Positions 1 to 12,149 of a stretch of 64,000 nucleotides of DNA are shown here, one piece after another (position 1 is the first letter of the stretch; each line of letters opens with the position of its first letter). A program made the position numbers and the translations under genes. The notes beneath the pieces are model-generated. The model was not told the DNA's origin and ran no database searches. It saw only the letters and a list, made by a program, of their open reading frames with translations. Source of the stretch: Hedera helix (Eukaryota > Streptophyta > Magnoliopsida > Apiales > Araliaceae). Location: positions 15,764,098 through 15,828,097 of the forward strand of contig OX359266.1 in assembly GCA_947179155.2 (NCBI GenBank), read 5' to 3'.

Positions 1-1790
1 TTTATTACAATATAATGGATTCTTCCAACACTCAAGAAGGAGTACAAATGCCACAATTTATCCAAAACGACCCAAATATCGTTATGCTTGAAAGTGAAAC
101 GAGTTCGAGTTCGTTATTTCCACGTCCTACCAGTGAGCAAACCAAACGTACAACGCCTGTTGGGAATATTTCATCGAAGTGTGGGCTGCCAGAGGTGTTA
201 AAAAGGCCCAATGCAAAATATGCAACGTCTAATTTGGTACTAAAGGCTACACATTACTGCGGCACTACCAATCGTGCTTGCGAAAGCACCAACTAACCGA
301 TGAAAGGTCTCAAACATAAATTGATCGGTCACAATTAAAGTTCTTATCAAATATTATAAAAGGAGTTGTAAGCGAAACTAGTGATCAAGAATGAGCTCCC
401 ATTCAATTTTTTTGTCGATCAGCGTTGTACCAAGTACATTCAATCTGGATTACAACCGAAATATAAACAAGTAAGTAGAATGACTACTAAACGTGATGCA
501 TTTAAATTATATAATAAAGCTAAAAAGAACTAATTGAATATTTTGACAATTTTGATGATAAAATTAGTTTAAGTAGTAATATTTGGTCTACTAATCATCA
601 ACCTGGAGTTAACTATATTTGTATGACTGCTCATTGGATGGATTCTGAAATGGTTATGCAATTTTTTTTTATAGGATTTGAATTACCTCATACTAATCAA
701 ACAATATATGCTCAAATTATGTCTATTATTTGTACTTTTAAAAATAAAAATAAAATAATGAGTATTAATTTAGATAATGTAAGCAATAACACTAGTGTTG
801 TTAATATGTTAAAAAATAATTTAATACGTTAAAAAATAATTTAATACATATAGTAAATGGTGCATTTTTCATGTTAGATGTATTTGTCATATAATAAATT
901 TAATTGTCCAATACAGATTCAATTATTTAGAAATAACTATATATAAAATTCACGGTATGATTACTTGTGTGTATGGTTTAAATAGAAAAATTCAAAATTT
1001 TAGGCATTTTTGTCATATAAGAGGAGAAAATTTTAAAGGAGTAAAATTTGATAATAACACTAGGTGGAATAGTACATATGATTTGTTTAGAGATGTCTAT
1101 TATGGAGTTTTATAATACAATAACTGATCATGAATTAACAAACGAAATCAGTGATCTACTTGGTCAACTTTTAAGTATTCTTAAAGTTTTTTAAAAACAT
1201 ACAAAAATATTATCTGCTGTTTATTATCCTAGAATTCATCATGTTCTGTATGCATGTTTAGAAATATCATTTGTTTTTAAAGAATTTAAAAATAATGATA
1301 TTTGGTTTCCCATATTTTGTCAATGGAAGAAAAAATTTAAAAATATTTTAAACATTCCAACTATTATTACTTGTGCCGTTGCATTAAACTCAATTATAAA
1401 ATTAGAAAGTATTTTGAAAGATATAGTAAAAAAATATATGTACTAGTAATATTGATAACTTTAAATTAAAATTTAATTATAAATTTATTGAATTTTAGAA
1501 ACTGTATGAATCTGTATATTGTACATTTATATGTCCACCGGCCCTTGCCCCTTCATCTTCTAAATATGCCAATTTATTAAAAACACTATCCAAGAAAACA
1601 AAAACTTCAACACACACGAGTAGTTTAAACAAACTTGGTTTATATTGTAGTACTAATTTGAGGATTTTTATGACCGATGAATAATTTGAAAATTTTTATA
1701 GTCTCGCTTTCTGGAATAAACATAAACGACAATTTCTTACTTTGGCCGTGATGGCCTGTGATATACTAACTATCTAAGCTAGTAAATGAA
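1..1790 (+). pseudogene. hAT-superfamily transposase remnant (BED zinc finger, RICESLEEPER-like)
   Basis: A degenerate coding region reads through several frames. Near 210-225 a QCKICN zinc-ligand pair matches the start of a BED zinc finger. Around 575-660 comes a stretch with SSNIWSTNHQPG and MTAHWMD, the hAT catalytic-domain signature region. At about 1056-1086 the NNTRWNSTY block is present, and near 1690-1760 a FLTLAVMACDILTI segment resembles the hAT C-terminal dimerisation domain. Stops and frameshifts occur throughout, so no transposase can be made. The left end lies outside the window and no terminal inverted repeats are visible. Similarity stops near 1780 where reverse-oriented LTR-like AT-rich DNA begins. 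Known family function: DNA cut-and-paste transposition. The family call rests on motif recognition only. Confidence 0.8.
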
Positions 1791-1799
1791 TAAAATATT

Positions 1800-3096
1800 A
1801 TTAAATAATTAATAATATTATTAGATGTTTATTGTATTATTAAATGATTAAAATATTATTAAATAATTAATAATATTAGTAAAGGACTTAAATATTATTA
1901 TTTGATTAATAATATTAGACAAAGGTTTAAAGACCATTAATTGATTGATATTTGTATTATGTAATTAAAATATTATCAAATGATAATAATATTTATAACT
2001 GTTTAAAGAATGACTAAATGTTTGATTATGTGATGAAATATGTAGACAAATGTTATTAATATGAACCAATGTGTATTATACTAATTGAAGGATCAACCTT
2101 ATTAATGTTAGGTCTTTTCAAAGAAAATTAATTTGTGTTAGTTAGCCGTAGACAACCATCAAGACAAGTTCCATATACCTAAACTTGTATTTATTTCTTA
2201 AAATATATAAGTGGTTTAATTATTAAAAATTAATCCACATCAATATTGTTTATGTATTCACACATAGTGTAATTGAAGCTTTAAAGTTCATTTTGATTCA
2301 TGAACTGTTTAAGAAATAGACTAAGTTAATTGTTTCGGTTAGACAATGCATGTCTAAATTCATTAAACTTGAATGCTATTAAAAGTTTATACAAATCAAT
2401 AGTTGGTGCAGACTTTTATAGTAAGACTGAGAAAAAAACAACCTTTAACAAGGGGATTATTATCGAAAAATTGAACATGTGCAAGATGTCTGAATGTTAT
2501 GCATATACATAGGGTACAAGAGGTTGATCCCCTCGAATATAAAAATAATAAAAGGGCCAGATACATATTTGATTTACCTTAGTATTAGCTTATGATCCTT
2601 AGTGGTCACTCAGCAGTGAAGACTCAATTATTTCTTTTAATTAATACTTGATTCTCGTTCTTTCACAATTATTATATATTGTTGAAAGCTTAAATATTAT
2701 TTATATTCAATCATGATATATCATTCTTCTAATTATTGTTCTTAAACTTACTGAGCAAGCTAGTTGCTCATCATTGCTATATCAAAAACTATTTTTCAGC
2801 TAAGCCCGAGTGCTCCAAGAAAGACAAGGGCAAGGGAAAAACCAAAGAGTAGAATTGCATGCTAGAAGTTTATTATTTACTATTTTAATTTGATGTTATA
2901 AATCTTTTGTGAACCCTTAAGATATGTATTCATTAGGTTAAGGTTAAAAGACCTTAAGATTGTATTACCTCTTATAAGGAACATATATGTATTATTCGGT
3001 TAAGTTTAATGAAGATGATGTATTTAGATGTCATTTATGTATTGAATTGTGAGCAATAAACTCGAGGTTATGGAAACCAAATTTGGGGGCGTCACA
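1800..3096 (-). mobile_element. Truncated LTR, same family as the 3.7-kb solo LTRs, reverse orientation
   Basis: Read on the minus strand from 3096, this begins TGTGACGCCCCCAAATTTGG, nearly the same start as the solo LTRs at 4361 and 44172. It then matches them piecewise: the Lys-rich AAGGACAAGGGC-type block (about 2810-2845 here, 44420-44450 there) and the block around TACAAGAGGTTGATCCCCTC (2514-2533 here, about 44720-44745 there). The far end, 1800-2070, is AT-rich low-complexity sequence like the ATTATTTAAT tract of the other copies. Only roughly the first 1.3 kb of the LTR is present, and no TSD was found. No host gene is seen in this stretch. Confidence 0.65.
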
Positions 3097-4219
3097 CATA
3101 CCTTGTAGACCGTATGATTAAACGCCGAAATTAACTTAAAATGTATTATCGAATCAGGCAAGTCTTCTAACTCTTATGTGTTATGTTACAAGTTATATAC
3201 ATGTTTTATATGCTTTATGTGACAACGTGATATAAATTGTTGAAATGAAAGTTATTTGTGATATTAAATTGAGAGATATGTTAATCAAATGATGTTAAAG
3301 TTTATAAGAAAGCATAAACTGTGTATGTGTTATTTGTTAGACTTGCTGAGCTGTTGTGCTCATTCTTGCGAATAAAAATTATTTGTAGTTAAGAAGAATG
3401 ATAAAGAAGATCATGGACAAAAAGAAGAATGTGTAGACTAAATTATTTACTTATCTTTTATTTGGAGTCATGAAGACTGTTGTAATACGAACAAGTAAAT
3501 CATGTAACCGAATATTATTCAATGATATTAGTATATTATCATTAAAGAGTATTATGTCTTTAAATTTGATATAACTTAGAATTGTTAAAACAATAAAATA
3601 ATATTGATAAAGAACTATATATCTAAATGAGGATATTGATTAACATTGTTGGTGTTGTAAGACCAAAGATTTAGCACCGATGAAGAAACCAAATTCATTG
3701 CAAGGTTCCTCTCTTCCAAGTACAAGTGTGGTAATAATATTGTAAACTTCAGATAAATAAGAAATATTGATATGAAGAGATATCTCTATGAAGATATATA
3801 TTTAAGTGGGGGTATTGAATAATATGGGGACTTCTGTAAGAAAAGAAATCTTGCCAAGGATAAAGATGCAAATATTTATTGCAAGATTCTTCTATTTCAA
3901 GAGCAATTCTATTATTAATGTTATGAACTTTGGATATATAGAAGCATAGAATGTCTAAATCTTAATGTTAAAAATTGACCGGTATATATGGTGTTATCCA
4001 TATATTTGGATGAACTACAAGTTGATACTTGTAGAAAGAATGAGATCGAGACCGAGTTAAGATCCGGGAATTAAGTAATTTTTTTTTTTATTTTAAGAAT
4101 TGTCTAAAGTAGACTAGTACAATCAATATGATTATGAGATTATTGGTTAAGGTACGAGTAAAGAGAAGTTTAATGCACAAAATCCGCTGTAACAAGTACG
4201 GGGATTTTGGGGCATTACA
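3097..4219 (-). mobile_element. Probable fragment of another LTR (TGTAATGCCCC start), reverse orientation
   Basis: On the minus strand from 4219 the sequence starts TGTAATGCCCCAAAATCC, a typical plant gypsy LTR start. Its interior (about 3340-3430) holds a block with the same layout as the neighbouring LTR: a GACTTGCTGAGC segment, then a Lys-codon-rich stretch. No coding region, no TSD and no 3' end were identified, so this is a fragment. Bases 4220-4354 to its right hold nothing I recognise. Confidence 0.4.
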
Positions 4220-4360
4220 TTTTTCATTATTGATTTAAAGTTTTATTTATTTTCAAGATTGAGGTCTTAAAAAAAATCACAAAAATATGATTATGTAAGG
4301 ACATTAAGTATAAGATCTTTAGTATATAAGGTAGAATGTATAGTGTATGGTGTATGTTAG

Positions 4361-7300
4361 TGTGACGCCCCCAAATTCGAGTATTCTAATCTCGAATTCA
4401 GTGCTTACGATACCATCCAAACATCATACATATAACTATCCAATCAATATATAAAAGCATAAGTATTTACATCATAATATAATAATATTTAACTTACATT
4501 CTCGTCCTAGGTTTTCATAACCTTTATACACATCATAAGTCTTACAAAACATTAATATAGCTTATATAAATACCAAAGCTTGACATTTCATAAACTACTC
4601 TGCAACTTTAGCTTTGCCTTTATCCTTTTTGGAACTACTGGCTTTCCCCGTCTTAACTGTAGATAGGGTTATAAAGCAAGTATGAGCAACGAGTTTCAGC
4701 AAGTATATGACAAATAATAAACAATAATCGATTTCAAAAGTGCATAATTTCTTAAGGTTCAATAATTTCTGATAGGTCATGCTGTAGTTCCATGAATTAT
4801 AAACGAATAATACATTAAGGGATTCGACTATGGAAAGTGCAAGGTCAGAGTAATTTAAGAATAACCAATCATTATGTATCTAGTAAAGAAAAATTTTGAT
4901 CTTTCAAAGCATAAGTGTCTTTTATTACTGAGTGGTCGCTATGGACCATTGAACTCTGCTGAGGATTAACAATGACTAACTGAAAAAAAATCTAAAAATA
5001 AGTACATGAGGTGATCAGCCTCATAGTACCCTACATTATGCATAACGTTTAGTCTCTGTGCGCGCATATCAGATTCATTGATATAAAGTGATTCCCCTTT
5101 ATCAGGGTTGTTCATCTTAGCATAATAGAGTCAACACCAAAGCAATTGGTTTGGATAACTTTCTTAAAATGATAAGATTGATTGACAATTTATGTCATCA
5201 TCTGTCTAGCCGAATCAAGTGGCATAAACCTATTTTCCAACATCTTGTCTGTATTTAGAATTCTTAACATTTATAATTTAATGTTTGGGAAATCTTCCTA
5301 AGCATATACATATGAATGATTGTATTAAAGTTATGAAAGTTCAAATCAAAACATTTACTTAATCTACAAAACTTGTATGAAACAAATAAGGTATACAAGA
5401 TGTACTTGCACTGTAACATTTGTTCCCTTATCTTCTAGCTTATCGGCATTCGGTTGACCTACATGAATTGTGATTCAATCTATCGATTAGTCTCTATCAG
5501 ATTATTAATAAATTTACGTCAACCTAGACTTACTCGTACTTTATCATATAACTCAACTTCATTCTTTAATATCTCCGTTATTTACCTGTTTCACCATCTT
5601 ACTTTACTCGCCTTATTGTTATATATTTATGTTCATATTTATTCTCTACAAGTAAAACAACTCTTATTGGTATTTTATTTATTTAATAATTACCCTTATG
5701 TTCATAACTTCAATTAATCTTTATTGTTGATGGTTCAATATTACGTCTCATGCTCATCTTCTACAAATAAAATAATATTGGTTATTATTTTATTTATTTA
5801 ATCATTCTTCATATAATTATTTAATAGTCTTTATTATTATCTTCACAAATAAAATAATCTCATTATTATTTTATTTGTCTAAACACTCTTCATTATTTAT
5901 TATTATCCATTTTAATAATTAACTTAATTATTATTATTACATCTCACAAATAAAATAGTCTCCTTATTTTATTTGTTTAATTCTTCCTCATTAATTAACC
6001 TTCACAATTTATCTTTATCATTTTATCTTATTTCTTCTCACATATAGAATAACTTTACTAATTTATTGGCTTATTAGATCTCTATCTTAATACCCATTAA
6101 ATAATCTTAATCTTTTTTCATTAATCATTATTATTATTTTTCACAAATAAAATAATTTAGTTTATTATTATATTTGTTTAATCATGTCGCATAGATAAAA
6201 TAATCCTCATTTTTTATTTTATTTGTTTAATTCCTTATCACTTTACAAATAAAGTAATATCATTTACTATTCTATTTGTTTAATTCTTTCTTATTTTACA
6301 AATAAAATAATCTCATTTATTATTTTATTTGTTTAGTTCTTTCTTACTTTACAAATAAAATAATAAATGATATTACTTTATTTATTTATTTATTATTATT
6401 ATTACTATTTTATTATTATTAGTGTGTGTATATATATATATTATTTTTTTTCGGGTTCAGATCGTGTCAACCATGTCGGACCCAACTTGGGCTGACCCGG
6501 GTTTGACCATACCCGGTCAACTGCCGAAATGGGACATGTCCTCGGCTGGGAATTAAGCCTAGGAACCACGACCTTGGCTGTGTCCAACATAATGTTTTGC
6601 AACTTTTTTTTTAGCTTTTTCATTCCTACCCATTTTTTATTCCAATCTTTATATCTTGCTCATTTTATATCTAAATGAGTTCAAACCAGGTTCATTGTTT
6701 AGCAAACTCATATATCTACCATATTCAAAAGCTTTGATAATTTTTCAAAAATATTTATTAGCCAAAATTTTGGTCCAACATACTAGGGTTTGCATAAAGG
6801 CATGCTTTACCAAAAATTCCACTATAAATCCATTTTAACTCTATTTTTATTCATTCCATTTGGGTTAGCTTTATAACTTATAGATCTATTATCTTCAAGT
6901 TTTATATCTCAAATTTTACATGCTCAACATAGTTTATTTCCTTAAACATCTTATCACTTAGAGTATACATACAAGTTCATCATATATACATATTTCATAT
7001 ACCAAATCATGATTTAAACACATAAAACTACATCAACATCAATCCTTGCACCTTCAAAACCACCCACCATGGTTCCCCACTACACAAGATCTCCCACAAA
7101 CAAGCATAATCTAGAACACTAAGAAACTAAAAGATTTAAGTTTGGGTTATACCTCCTAGATGCCTTCTTCCTTCTTGATAGAAATTTTGAAAGAGAATCC
7201 ACAATAGCTCCTCCTCTTCCTCCTTTCTTCCTCTTGATATCACAATCTCTCTGTACTTAGAGTATTTCTCCTCTTTTCTCTCCTTTCTTTCCTCTCTTTT

Positions 7301-7727
7301 CTTTGTGTTGGTTGGGAGCTCTATTTATAGAGCTCCACTAATACAAAATTACCTACTCTTAAACATCTAACAATATAATTAATCACACTTAACTTAATTA
7401 TCCTCTAACATATCTCCTTAATTTAGGGAAAAAGAAGAACACTTGGGAGAAAAATATGGAGCACAACGCTCCAAGTTTGCAAGTCTCAAGGAAAAGAAAA
7501 AGAAAAATGCACAAAGCTCTAAGGAGCTTGATCGGATTTTCATGTATTTTCTTTTTTCTTCTTTTTTATTTCAAGTATTCAAGAATTTAGGCTCCAACTT
7601 TTGGGTTAAACTTTTGGACATTGACTTGGACCATAGGTTAGGCTTCTTTTAATTAAATTGGGGTTTATCTTGAGCCATTTATAATTCTCAACAACTCCCA
7701 TTAATATATATAAGGGTTGGGCCACAT

Positions 7728-7785
<58 letters not shown>

Positions 7786-8141
7786 CTAATCCAATTTAAA
7801 TTCTCACTTGGACTCATACACAAAGTACATGGCCTAATTAATTAATTATTATCATAAACTTAATTCATAGTCCACTCACTTGTCACCTTGGACTTATATT
7901 AATCCCCTTTTCATGAATTAACTCCACACTTGATTAATTCGTCATCTTATATATTATTCATCATGCCACACAAGGTTTATCCTCCCAAACTTAGTTAATT
8001 CATAACTTAAGCTTATCGCATCATTTCATAATTTATAAATTCATCTAGACTTCTTCCCACACATAAGTGCGTATAATAAAGTTTTAAATAATTTCTTATT
8101 TTTATTAATATAATATTCTTTACAATTCATTTGTCATTACA
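4361..8141 (+). mobile_element. Solo LTR, 3.78 kb, TSD GTTAG
   Basis: Starts TGTGACGCCCCCAAATTCGA and ends TCATTACA. It is flanked by a perfect 5-bp duplication GTTAG (4356-4360 and 8142-8146). Removing the insert and one TSD restores TGTTAG followed by TGCACTTGAC, the start of the copia LTR of element A. No internal region, primer-binding site or second LTR is present, so this is the product of LTR-LTR recombination. It contains an AT-rich tract with repeated AATAAAATAATNT-type words (5700-6420), a GC-richer patch (6455-6560) and an (AT)n array. The start and the long LTR suggest a Ty3/gypsy (Tekay/Del-like) family, by inference. Short open frames inside it have no recognisable similarity. 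Confidence 0.85.
7732..7781. repeat. (AT)n microsatellite, about 25 units
   Basis: An uninterrupted AT dinucleotide run inside the solo LTR. The other full copy of this LTR family, at 44172, has only short ATATAT runs in the corresponding right-hand third. Confidence 0.95.
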
Positions 8142-9942
8142 GTTAGTGCACTTGACTTTAATGTATATGATTTAATGATGACAAAATCTATTAATGTATA
8201 TTTGTAATGATCAAGTAATTTATGTAAAGTCCTTATGAGTGAAAATATGATATAAATCTGTTGTAAAAAAACTTAGGGATCAAACTTGTTAGGTTCAACC
8301 AAATCATAGAGATAAAACTTGTAATAGACTAGATTGAAATCGCAGAGCAGAAGACATAATTACTCTAAGATCGCAGAGTAAACTGAAAAAGTCATGTAGA
8401 ATCGTCAAGCAGAATAAAGAGCCACTCCGAGATCGCAGAACAAAGTTAAGTAACCTTAAGATTACAGAATGAATAGCGTAGAGTAACAACCAGAGCGTAG
8501 AATGACTTAAAGAATTTCACGATCGTAGAGAAAAAAAAGTAGTCATCATAAAATCAAGCAAGAATCATCAAAAGCAAGATCGTCGAATAGAAAGGAAGAA
8601 AGATCATAGAGTTCAACAAAGATCACCGAACAAAAAGAGAATCGTAGAGATCGTTGAACAAAAAAGAATTATTAAGTTTGAAAAAGAAGTATAACTCAAG
8701 ATCGTAGAGTGACGCATATCGCATAGTGGAGATAAACACCTCAAGGTTGTAGAGTAAAGTCAAGAAACTTAATATCGTAGATTAAAGATAAGTAGCTTAA
8801 GATCGTAGAGTAAAGGCAAGTAGCTCAAGATCGTAGAGTAAAGATAAGGAGCTCAAGATCTTAGATTGGCTCACATTGCAAAGCAAAGTAAGTAAACTTC
8901 AGATCGTAGAGCTGCATCATATATCATTGTTGCTTACATTGCAGAGTGAAAAGTCAGATATGTCAATAGCTGATCTATAATAAATGACTGGGATGTTTTT
9001 TTTAAATATTCTCCTGAAGATATCAAACTATACTGGCAAAGGGAAAAGAATTAAATTTAGAACCTTATCCAAAAATGACTATTTTAGTAGATGCGAAAGA
9101 CATGTGCCTACTACTATAGCGAACATAGTATGACTGATAATGATAGCCAGTGGTCCAACCGATAATTTTACAGAGCTAGAATAATCAGACGATGACAAGT
9201 GTCCCAGGAAGAATAGAGCAACGGTAACTTTTAAACGAGCATATTTCAAGGAACGCCTATAAAAGGATTACTGTTCCAAACTCCAAGAATTAATGATTTC
9301 AGGAACTATCGATTTTCAAGAGAAAAATCTCAAGTGCTCCCAATCCAAATTCTTTAAGAGAAATCATTCTGCTGCTAAGTCTTTCAGAGAGATTTATCAA
9401 GCCACTTAGCAGCACTTCACACATCAATCAATCAACAGCCTTTAGCTCTTAGTGATCATCATAAACGCAAGTAAAAGTGACTTACCTTGATTCTTAGTGA
9501 ATCAAGCCTCTTAGTAAGGAGAAGTCTTAGTGACTTTGAGAAGACTTAGTGTTTTAGCTGTTTCTGAGTAATTCAGAGTTAACCATTGGTTTTTATAACC
9601 TATATCCTTAGTAGATCATCCCTGCTCATTGGAGTGGAAGAGAGAACTAAAAGTATTTTAGGCTCCGAACCTCTTAAAAATATGCGTCTCCTTTACTACT
9701 TTCATATTAACTGTTATAACTACTATATCTACTGTGATTACTTTTCACTAGCACACTAAATTAAGAACTATAATTTTTTATTTAATATTCAAAGTGATTT
9801 TTCAAAATAACATATTCTACTGTGTATAATTAAATAAGTTATCTATTTAATTATTAGGTAAAAATTCTTTAATCAAAAATTATTTTAAGTAAAACGAATT
9901 CATTCAACCCCCCTTCTAGATCTCTTTTGTGTCATTGGGAAA
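8142..9942 (+). mobile_element. 5' LTR of SIRE-like copia element A
   Basis: The first six bases (TGTTAG) lie at 4355-4360, left of the solo LTR. The rest runs from here to the degraded primer-binding region near 9942. It is homologous to the LTR pieces at 34384, 37711, 41114 and 48088: shared blocks include AATGTATATTTGTAA, AAGTCCTTA and CAAACTTGTTAGGTTCA. Between 8338 and 8960 it carries about twenty degenerate copies of GATCGTAGAGT. A TATA-like box (TATAAAAGG, 9258-9266) is a plausible LTR promoter. The 3' part ends with TTCAACCCCCCTTCTAGATC, shared with element E. The PBS is corroded (TTATTATCA in place of TGGTATCA). Confidence 0.75.
9258..9266 (+). promoter_or_regulatory. TATA-like box in copia A LTR
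   Basis: TATAAAAGG lies within the LTR about 680 bases before its 3' end, a usual place for the U3/R promoter of a copia LTR. This is position and consensus only; no transcript evidence. Confidence 0.4.
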
Positions 9943-10002
9943 TAATTATTATTATCATAGCAAAGTTCTTACTGAATTTGCTTTATCTCTTGAGTTAATC
10001 CT

Positions 10003-11145
10003 ATGTCACATAATAAAATTAGTTCTGAACTTGGTGGTGGAGGTAAACTACAAATGTGTAATTAAGATAAATTTGTTAATTAAAAAGATCGAATGCAGGC
10101 TTACATGGATGCTATCAATGATGAGTCATTTGATGCAGTAATCTATGGTTCATATATTCCAACAAAGGTGGCTCCATCCATTGAAGATCCCAACAAGGTG
10201 GTTGCCAAAGTAAGAAAAGAATGGGTTGATAATAAGAAGAATCTCTAGACAAGAGAGCTAAGAACATCTTGTTCATGGCTCTAGAGGATAAACTATTTGG
10301 GAATGTGGTAAATTGTAGGACTACCAAAGAGGTATGGGAAGCTCTCCTTGTAATGCATGAAGGAATAGAGGAAGTTCATTAGAATAATGAATCTCTCCTT
10401 ACTCAACAATATGACATGTTTTCACATATCTTTGGTGATGACATTACATCAATGTACGAGAGATTCAACATCCTTTTAAATTCTTTAAAAGCATTTGATA
10501 AAGTTTGTCCAAAGAATGATGTTAACATCAAATTCATGTGAGCCCTGCCCAATAAATGGGATGAAAAGAGTACTACAATAGGAGAGTCAAAGAATCTACA
10601 TGATATAACTTTACAACAACTATATGGAAACTTTCTCACATATGAGCTTGAGCATAATCAGAGGTTTGAGACAACATCAACAACTAAAGCAAGAAGGAAA
10701 GACAAAGGTGTTTCTCTCAAAGCCGTAGAAAGTCCCTCCAAAGCCTCTGTTGAAGATGACAACAAATTAAAGGATAGAGATGAAGATATTGCTCTATTTG
10801 CCAAAAGACTGAGCAAATTTATGAAAATAGGTATAAACAGCTTCAACAAATGATTCAACAACTATAAAAGCAACAAGAAAGATGCTAAAGACCTGTGCTA
10901 CAATTATAATAAGTCAGGACACTTTATTGTTGATTGTACAAATCCTATTAGAGAAGATCTAAAGAAATATAAGAAGAAAGAGTATGCCAAGAAGGAAAAG
11001 AAAGCTTACCCCAAGAACCTCTACATGAAAGAAAGAGGAATGATTGCTGAAGGATTGTGGAGTGCAATAGAGAGTGACTCTGATTCAGAGTCAAGTGAGG
11101 ATGAAGGACCTCATAAGGCCAATCTGTGTATTATGAAAATAGAAT
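10003..11145 (+). pseudogene. gag: gag of copia element A
   Basis: Begins with an ATG giving MSHNKISSELGGG, matching the start MAQNRTNSELGGG of element E. It continues with QAYMDAINDESFDAV, SYIPTKVAPSIEDPNK and YERFNILLNSLKAF, typical of the retrotransposon gag (UBN2/DUF4219) family of SIRE-like elements. A zinc knuckle at 10896-10937 reads C-Y-N-Y-N-K-S-G-H-F-I-V-D-C: the second Cys of CX2CX4HX4C is replaced by Tyr. An acidic Ser/Asp-rich stretch (SDSDSESSEDE) follows near 11070-11100. Several in-frame stops and a frameshift near 10240 break it. Gag normally packages the element RNA in virus-like particles. Confidence 0.8.
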
Positions 11146-12149
11146 AACAAACAAAGGAAATCACTATTGATCATCAAAAAATTGATATCAGTGAGGTATT
11201 TGATTTTAATTTTCCTGATATCGACTTATTTGATCTTAGAACTACTTTATGTGATATTTAGTTCTAAATTTCATAAATACATGAAGTGGTTCAGGGTACT
11301 TTCAAAGGACCATTGTATTCTTCAAGAAGAAAAAGATAAAGTGCAACTTAAGTTGAAAATGATTCAAGAAACCACCAACTCTTTATCTTATTTTGAGAAT
11401 GAGAATAAATCTTTGAGATCTACCATTGACCAATTTTACATGAATAAAGTTAACATTTATCTATAAGATTGTAGAGATAGAAAAGACCATTTCTTCTTAG
11501 AACAAGTCTACTTCTTCTATGGACTCCATTCCCTGATTATAAGTCAAAGGTCGAGTTCTGACAAATTGGGTTTAAGATTTGAGGAATCATCCTCGAATCA
11601 GAGTGCGGGTACAACTTCTAAAATTAGCAACTACATTGCTTCTACTTCTTATAGAAGTATTGTGTTTATGAAATCAACACATATCTTAGAGCCAATTATC
11701 CCAAGTTCTACTATTTCTCTTAACCAAATTGTTGTTCTAAAAAATAATAGGTTGCACACTGGCTTTGGTTTTAAAAAATATCAGGTTAAGGCCAATACTA
11801 TGATCAAACCATGAAGGGTTGTAGAGACAATAAAAACTCACTCCATGAACCAACTTGGTAAAAATTGTAGAGTTACTTTTCACCCTATGAATTCTAAAAA
11901 TCGTAGAGTAGTGTGGCATCAGAAATAGGGTGAGCCAAAAAGAAAGGCTAAGGATTTAATTATCCCACACATGTTTTAAAAGATTAGACATTCAACCACA
12001 CACACAAGCATGTATTATATAAAATATTATACTTATCATTACATAGACATATTGTTGCTATGTGTAACTATAATGTATATCCTGCGATTAGAAGATCTAA
12101 AATTAGACAGATCTGGGTTCCAAAGAAAACTAACCCATCTTGACCCAAG

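Noticed and set aside
5454..5717. 87-residue open frame in the first solo LTR
   Set aside because: AT-rich, Leu/Tyr/Phe-biased translation with no motif; the related LTR at 44172 does not keep it.
8338..8960. GATCGTAGAGT repeats as a satellite or regular array
   Set aside because: Spacing is irregular (about 20-45 bases) and the motif is scattered in the coding part too; treated as an element-specific word.
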